NCBI GenBank assembly: GCA_004352715.1
Contig: SCFE01000031.1
Location: 1,003,960-1,067,959, forward strand
DNA from: Hofstenia miamia
Lineage: Eukaryota > Xenacoelomorpha > Acoela
Direction: 5' to 3'
Length of the DNA: 64,000 nucleotides
Numbering within the stretch: position 1 is the stretch's first letter; the number at the start of each line of letters is the position of its first letter. The notes under the pieces were generated by a model. The model saw only the letters and a program-made list of their open reading frames with translations. It was not told the origin of the DNA and did not search any database. Of this stretch, positions 59,341 through 64,000 are shown piece by piece. Position numbers and translations under genes: made by a program.

Positions 59341-62300
59341 TCTGTTCATACATCTCTGTTCATACATCTCTTTATAGTTTATAGTTGCAAAAAAGCAAAT
59401 AATAATAAATAAAAGTAGCCATTAAAATTTAGGCTGGAGAAATTGCACAAACTAGAAATTCAAAATTTTTTCATCAATTACATGACTACAAGAAAAGAAT
59501 ATTCGTATAATTTCCACGTTGACTGAATCATTAAAACTTCTACTACAAATTAATAGTGCTACTAAAATTAGTTTTGTTTGTAGTTTATAGCTTGCAAATA
59601 AATTGCTTTTGAATTGTAGCAGTAGAACTAGTTTGAACTGGGTGTAGATCCAATGGGTCCAGAAAATGTTCAACATTGATTTTTAGATAAAAAGTTTCGA
59701 AATCTCTATTTGGAGTTTTGTTTATCAAACACCAATAAATGCTGATAAATCTATTAAAAAAATTATGGATTTTCCGCCTCTCTAAAATAGGCGTGTTAAT
59801 TGAAAGTACCTTCGTCTTAGATTTCGCTGATAAAATAGGAAACAGTTAAGAGTAAATTGCAACAAGATAAATTTTGAAGACCATGTTTTATCCAGTATAC
59901 TAACACTACAGTTCAATTTAGGAGAATAACATTTTATACGTCGTTTAAGTTAGCTTCTAAAATTGTAATACAGGTTGGTTCAGAAGTATCATAGCTATTT
60001 TCATAATGTACACTCCTTTTTCATTCAGTTATTTTCTAGGAATACAGTATATTGCTATGATCTTAATTGTCGGTATTTAACAATTAGACAGAGCATCATC
60101 AAGCAAGCCCAGTCGTTGTTCAAAAATATGGCGCATTTTCTACTGTTTTCTATAAATATAGGGGTGGTTGTGTGCCTTATATGCTGAAAAATACCGTGCT
60201 GATTATGACTATAGTTAAAATAGTGATTGATTTGTAAAATTTTATATTTTGATGCACAAAATATGCATAAAATTCCCAGTATCTGCAAATGCTTTTTATT
60301 GAAATTTTTGGCAGCTTTGTGAGGATTTGCGGGGCAAATTTTTATTCTTGTGGTGTGGTAAGCGACTTGCGGTGGGGATTTGTAGCCATTTCGTCTGGTG
60401 TGGCTCGAAAAATGTCGCTCCACGTCAATCCTAGTTATTGGCCATTCCCACAAGCTCAACCATAGCGGAATGATATATTCTCAACATTCAAAATATTTTT
60501 CTCAAACACATAAAGTTGAATTTTCCTCAAAAACTTGGAAGAAACAGTGCAACTTAAATTCATTTTTACTATAAATTATTTTAAAAATTCAAAAATATTG
60601 AAATATGTACGGTTTTTGCACCAACCCTTTTGTACATTAATACACGATACAAGATAACACATAATACATGGAAGCACAGAACTTATAAAATGCTTTGTAT
60701 TTCAATTCACTGATTGCAACTTGATTTTGTGGACTATTAACTAAACATCTGTATTGCTCTAAGCTTCAATTGGTCATTACATATTTTCCTTTAATCAGGT
60801 TTACTAAACTTAAACATTTATTAATCATTGAAGCGCCCAAAATAAACTTTTGTATAATTTACTAACTACCTTTTTATAGACTTTAAACGCTTGGTTGTTA
60901 CAATTTACAAGCAATAATGATTTTGGAAATAAGAACTTCCAAAGACATTGTAGTAAACGGAAATGAAATAATGAGGATTACTAGAATAGAAGAATTGTTT
61001 TAATTGACGTTCTGCCATACTCATTATACTTGAATTACTTAAATCTTTAGTTCTTGTCAGCTTTTAGATATTCACTATAATTTAAATGTCTTGCCATTGA
61101 ATTCTTCTTTTTCTTTGTATATACATTATGCATACACATAGCTTCTTCTCTTTATTGACATATTACTGAATTGATTTTAGTTAAAAATATATTTTTATTA
61201 TAGTTAAATGAAGACCTGGTTTTAAATTCAAGCAATTTTCATTAAGCGCTATCCCAAGTGAACGATTGCAGGAATTGCTTTCAAAGGAATTGAAATATTA
61301 TTGAATTTTTCATATAATCTCGGCTCTGAGCACACATATAACATGGGGTGCACATATGACTCAGAGGCTTCTAGCAAGATTTCATAAAAGTATGCTTGAA
61401 TATAATATCACAAATAATTGTGTTTGTAACATTTGATTTTATTGTATGAATATCTCAGAACCAGTAATGAAGATTCATCGGGGCGACTCTGTCCAATTGG
61501 GTGCGATCGTTGAATAAATATTTCAATGAGAATAACCTAACATGGTGCTGGACTTAATAATAGAGGAAACTGGGACCCAATTCAGTGAGACCAAGTAAAG
61601 TAAAGTGATTCTGCAAAACTTGTTTATATCAGCATTCTTCAAACTTCTGTGTGAATGGATGCATAAATGTATGCAAAATGTTGACTCAACACATACTTTG
61701 TTTTGTTATAGTATAATACATCAAATTTTTGCAGAGACATTTTTAACCAGCTGCTGATTAAGAACTGTGTAAAAACTGCATTTCTAGTAAGAAATCTCAC
61801 ACATATTTTTAATAAAAAAATTGATCTGAATTTGACGGAAATAATTTTTCAGCATGGTGTTTCAATATTTATGAAATGAACAAAATTTACGAGTGAATCC
61901 TTAGGTTTTAAAAATTCACAGACATTTGGGAATCTAGAATTATTTAGAAGTCTACTAAAAGCTATATTATAGATTCACGAGATACCCATTGAAAGAAAAA
62001 ACTTTTAGGAATACAAATAATTGATAATAGGCTCCATTTTTCATTTTGTGTTATGCAATTTTGAAAATTAGTTAAATGTTGTAAAAATTAGACGTTTTTA
62101 ACTAATTTCAAAATAATAGCCACAGGCATTACCTAAAAAATAATAGATACATTAGTAAGAAGTAATTACAAATATGTATGATTTTTATTCAACATTAGTC
62201 TCTGGCAAAGAAAATTGAATTTTTTAAGTAGTCCATTGAACAATGTTTATTATTTAAGTGCAAGAGACAAGTGAAACCCTACAAAAGCGTTCCACATCAC

Positions 62301-62689
62301 CAGTTTATTCAAAATATGTCAGTTTGTTAGCATTTTTAATGTATAAATAGCATATGCAATGAAGCAATTTATTTAGAAAATATATTGTATATCGGCAAGA
62401 AACATTTGGCATGTGTCTTTGCACTTTTGGGCTAACTGGGCTCGCATTTTCTGATCGAAACTTTAACCGTTGTCTACTACGCCATAATATGGTTTACGAA
62501 GAGTGTCCTGTATTTTTTTGAAAATTCATACGAAAGAATCATTTGCACATATCATAATCATGATTATGCCACTACAAAGAATAAATGGACCGTTTTATGA
62601 CAAGATTTTTGCGCTATTCAGTAATGTAATTGTAACTGCATTTGGATTAAATTGCATATATTGTTAAGTAATAGTCAGCTTTCTTAATA
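59341..62689. other. Gene-free stretch
   Basis: No supported gene. A - strand frame at 60055-60459 has low-complexity, His/Lys-rich translation and no recognised family. A GC-richer patch lies at 60300-60440. Confidence 0.4.
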
Positions 62690-63340
62690 TCCTCCTATTT
62701 TTTCGGCTCATCTTTTCCAATCAGCGGCTTAAGTCCGGAATTTCCTTGCTCAACTTTGCCCTGCCCTCCATGCCTTGTCCTTCCCTGCCTCGCACCACCT
62801 CGCCCAATATATAATATAAATTTAAAAAATTTAAAAATCAGAAGATTAGATACCCTAAATAATATGTTAATATCTGTTACAAACTGTAGATGTAGAAACA
62901 CGTAATTAACTAGTAGTGCATTAGTCAAGGGATATTATTATAATTTTTTCTAAAAGCCTAAATTAATCATTAGATTGTTCTTAATAATTTATGGAAAATG
63001 TGAACTCCAGTGGCGAAATATTAATTTTTCAACCATAAAATCTCAATAAATCGTAATCAATTAAATTTTATAGAAGAACTTAATAAATAATTGATACAGA
63101 AGCATCAACATCTGCTACTATTAAAATGACACATCGTTTTATAAAGATAACGTTAATTCATATTGCATTTATTTATCATCATATTAAAAACAAATTTATC
63201 ATAAAACATAGGAATGAAAAAAAACCATTTAAGCGGGTATAGTACAGGCAGGTAAAAAGCAGGGGTGTGGCTAGGGGAGGGCCAGGGGCCATGACCTTTC
63301 CTGTTGGACCACTGGATCCCCCTTCCTCTTGGCATCCTGG
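62690..63340. repeat. GC-rich patches resembling dispersed-repeat ends
   Basis: 62740-62805 is CCTTG/CCCTG-rich. 63255-63330 contains GGGGTGTGGCTAGGGGAGGG and GGCCAGGGGCCATGACC, a pattern I associate with ends of dispersed repeats in many invertebrate genomes. No inverted partner could be confirmed. Confidence 0.35.
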
Positions 63341-64000
63341 ATACAAAACTCGATAGTATTAATTCTAATATTCTGTAACTAAGTTAGAGTGAATATATTT
63401 TAGTTGAAATATATAAAATACTAATGCCATTCTATTTAAATATTCAATGAAAAAGTGTGAAACTATTTCATACGAGTAAAACTATGATTAATTTGTTGAA
63501 CTTTGCGGGCCACGGCCCCTTTAAATTTCAAATTCAAGCCACGGATACTAATATCATATTTATGGATGAAATTGTCGGCTGGTTACAATTATTGTTAACA
63601 TTGAACATGAATATTTATATTCTGACACTCAAATATTCTTAAAATCAAATTTTGTGATATCGTATAAGAATAGGCCTTAATACATTCTACGGAAGGAACA
63701 AAGCCCATAGTAGCAATTACGTTTGACCGACAAACAAGGAACATCGCAAGAGTGATATTATGCAAATGAAATCTAATCATTTCGACTAATCATTGTTGGG
63801 TAGTTATTTTCGATATCGGACTTTTAATATTTCTGAGTATTTTCTCATATAATTATATATGTATGGATTTCGTTGAGAAAATAGAAATTCAGGTCACTAT
63901 AACTTAAATTTCTTACTGTGCACATCAGAGGTCTAGTGAACCAAGACAACTAATGATGAAATGCTGAAGATTTTCGCTATTGGCTGAGAATAGTCATGGT
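63341..64000. other. Gene-free window end
   Basis: No supported feature. Confidence 0.4.

Noticed and set aside
60055-60459. 134-codon - strand frame starting MSLWEWPITR
   Set aside because: Longest unassigned frame near the window end, but composition is irregular and the upstream part overlaps a GC-rich repeat-like patch; no domain recognised.

Overview
This is animal (metazoan) nuclear DNA. It is strongly AT-rich, its genes are split by spliceosomal introns, and it is crowded with decayed transposons. Two host genes can be identified exon by exon. The first is the 3' half of WDR48/UAF1 on the + strand (1-14507), the WD40 cofactor of the USP1/USP12/USP46 deubiquitinases. The second is a complete or nearly complete SLC34 (type II Na+/phosphate cotransporter) gene on the - strand (31636-23879). 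They are convergent, with about 9.4 kb of nested retroelements between their stop codons. The species cannot be fixed from sequence alone. Non-standard splicing is the best clue: 3 of 14 inferred introns appear to use GC-AG boundaries and one intron is only 41 bp.

Region by region. 1-14.5 kb: WDR48 exons. Its introns carry a full-length hAT DNA transposon (823-2997, 8-bp target duplication, 851-bp assembly gap), a hAT-type MITE (7335-7677), an inverted-repeat cluster near 6.05-6.69 kb and a Tc1/mariner relic (about 12.0-12.6 kb). 15.6-22.4 kb: a retroelement nest. It holds a LINE reverse-transcriptase fragment, a relic of a 'GKRPDG' retroelement C-terminal module on the - strand, an intact LINE ORF1 (gag-like, zinc knuckles), and a LINE ORF2 split by a younger, still-open, 5'-truncated LINE in the opposite orientation. 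23.9-31.6 kb: seven SLC34 exons, with a small hAT MITE just upstream of the last exon's intron end (25310-25554). 31.7-47.6 kb: gene-poor. It contains a mariner relic, a 428-bp repeat present twice without visible difference, a 106-bp tandem duplication, small TIR elements and long (TA)n tracts.

47.7-49.5 kb: two Penelope-like element (PLE) fragments in inverted orientation around a gap, each with a degenerate GIY-YIG domain. 50-60 kb: a Tc1 relic, a LINE fragment, a 537-bp near-identical duplication joined by a single N, a MITE carrying telomere-like TTTAGGG/TTAGGG motifs with CRE palindromes, a piggyBac relic and a large LINE reverse transcriptase. 59.4-64 kb: no gene recognised, only GC-rich patches resembling dispersed repeats.

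Functionally the two host genes are unrelated (ubiquitin/DNA-repair regulation versus epithelial phosphate uptake). The rest is a record of successive transposon insertions from at least seven superfamilies: hAT, Tc1/mariner, piggyBac, CR1/Jockey-like LINEs, PLE, the GKRPDG retroelement and several MITE families. No RNA genes, CRISPR arrays or prokaryotic operons were seen.
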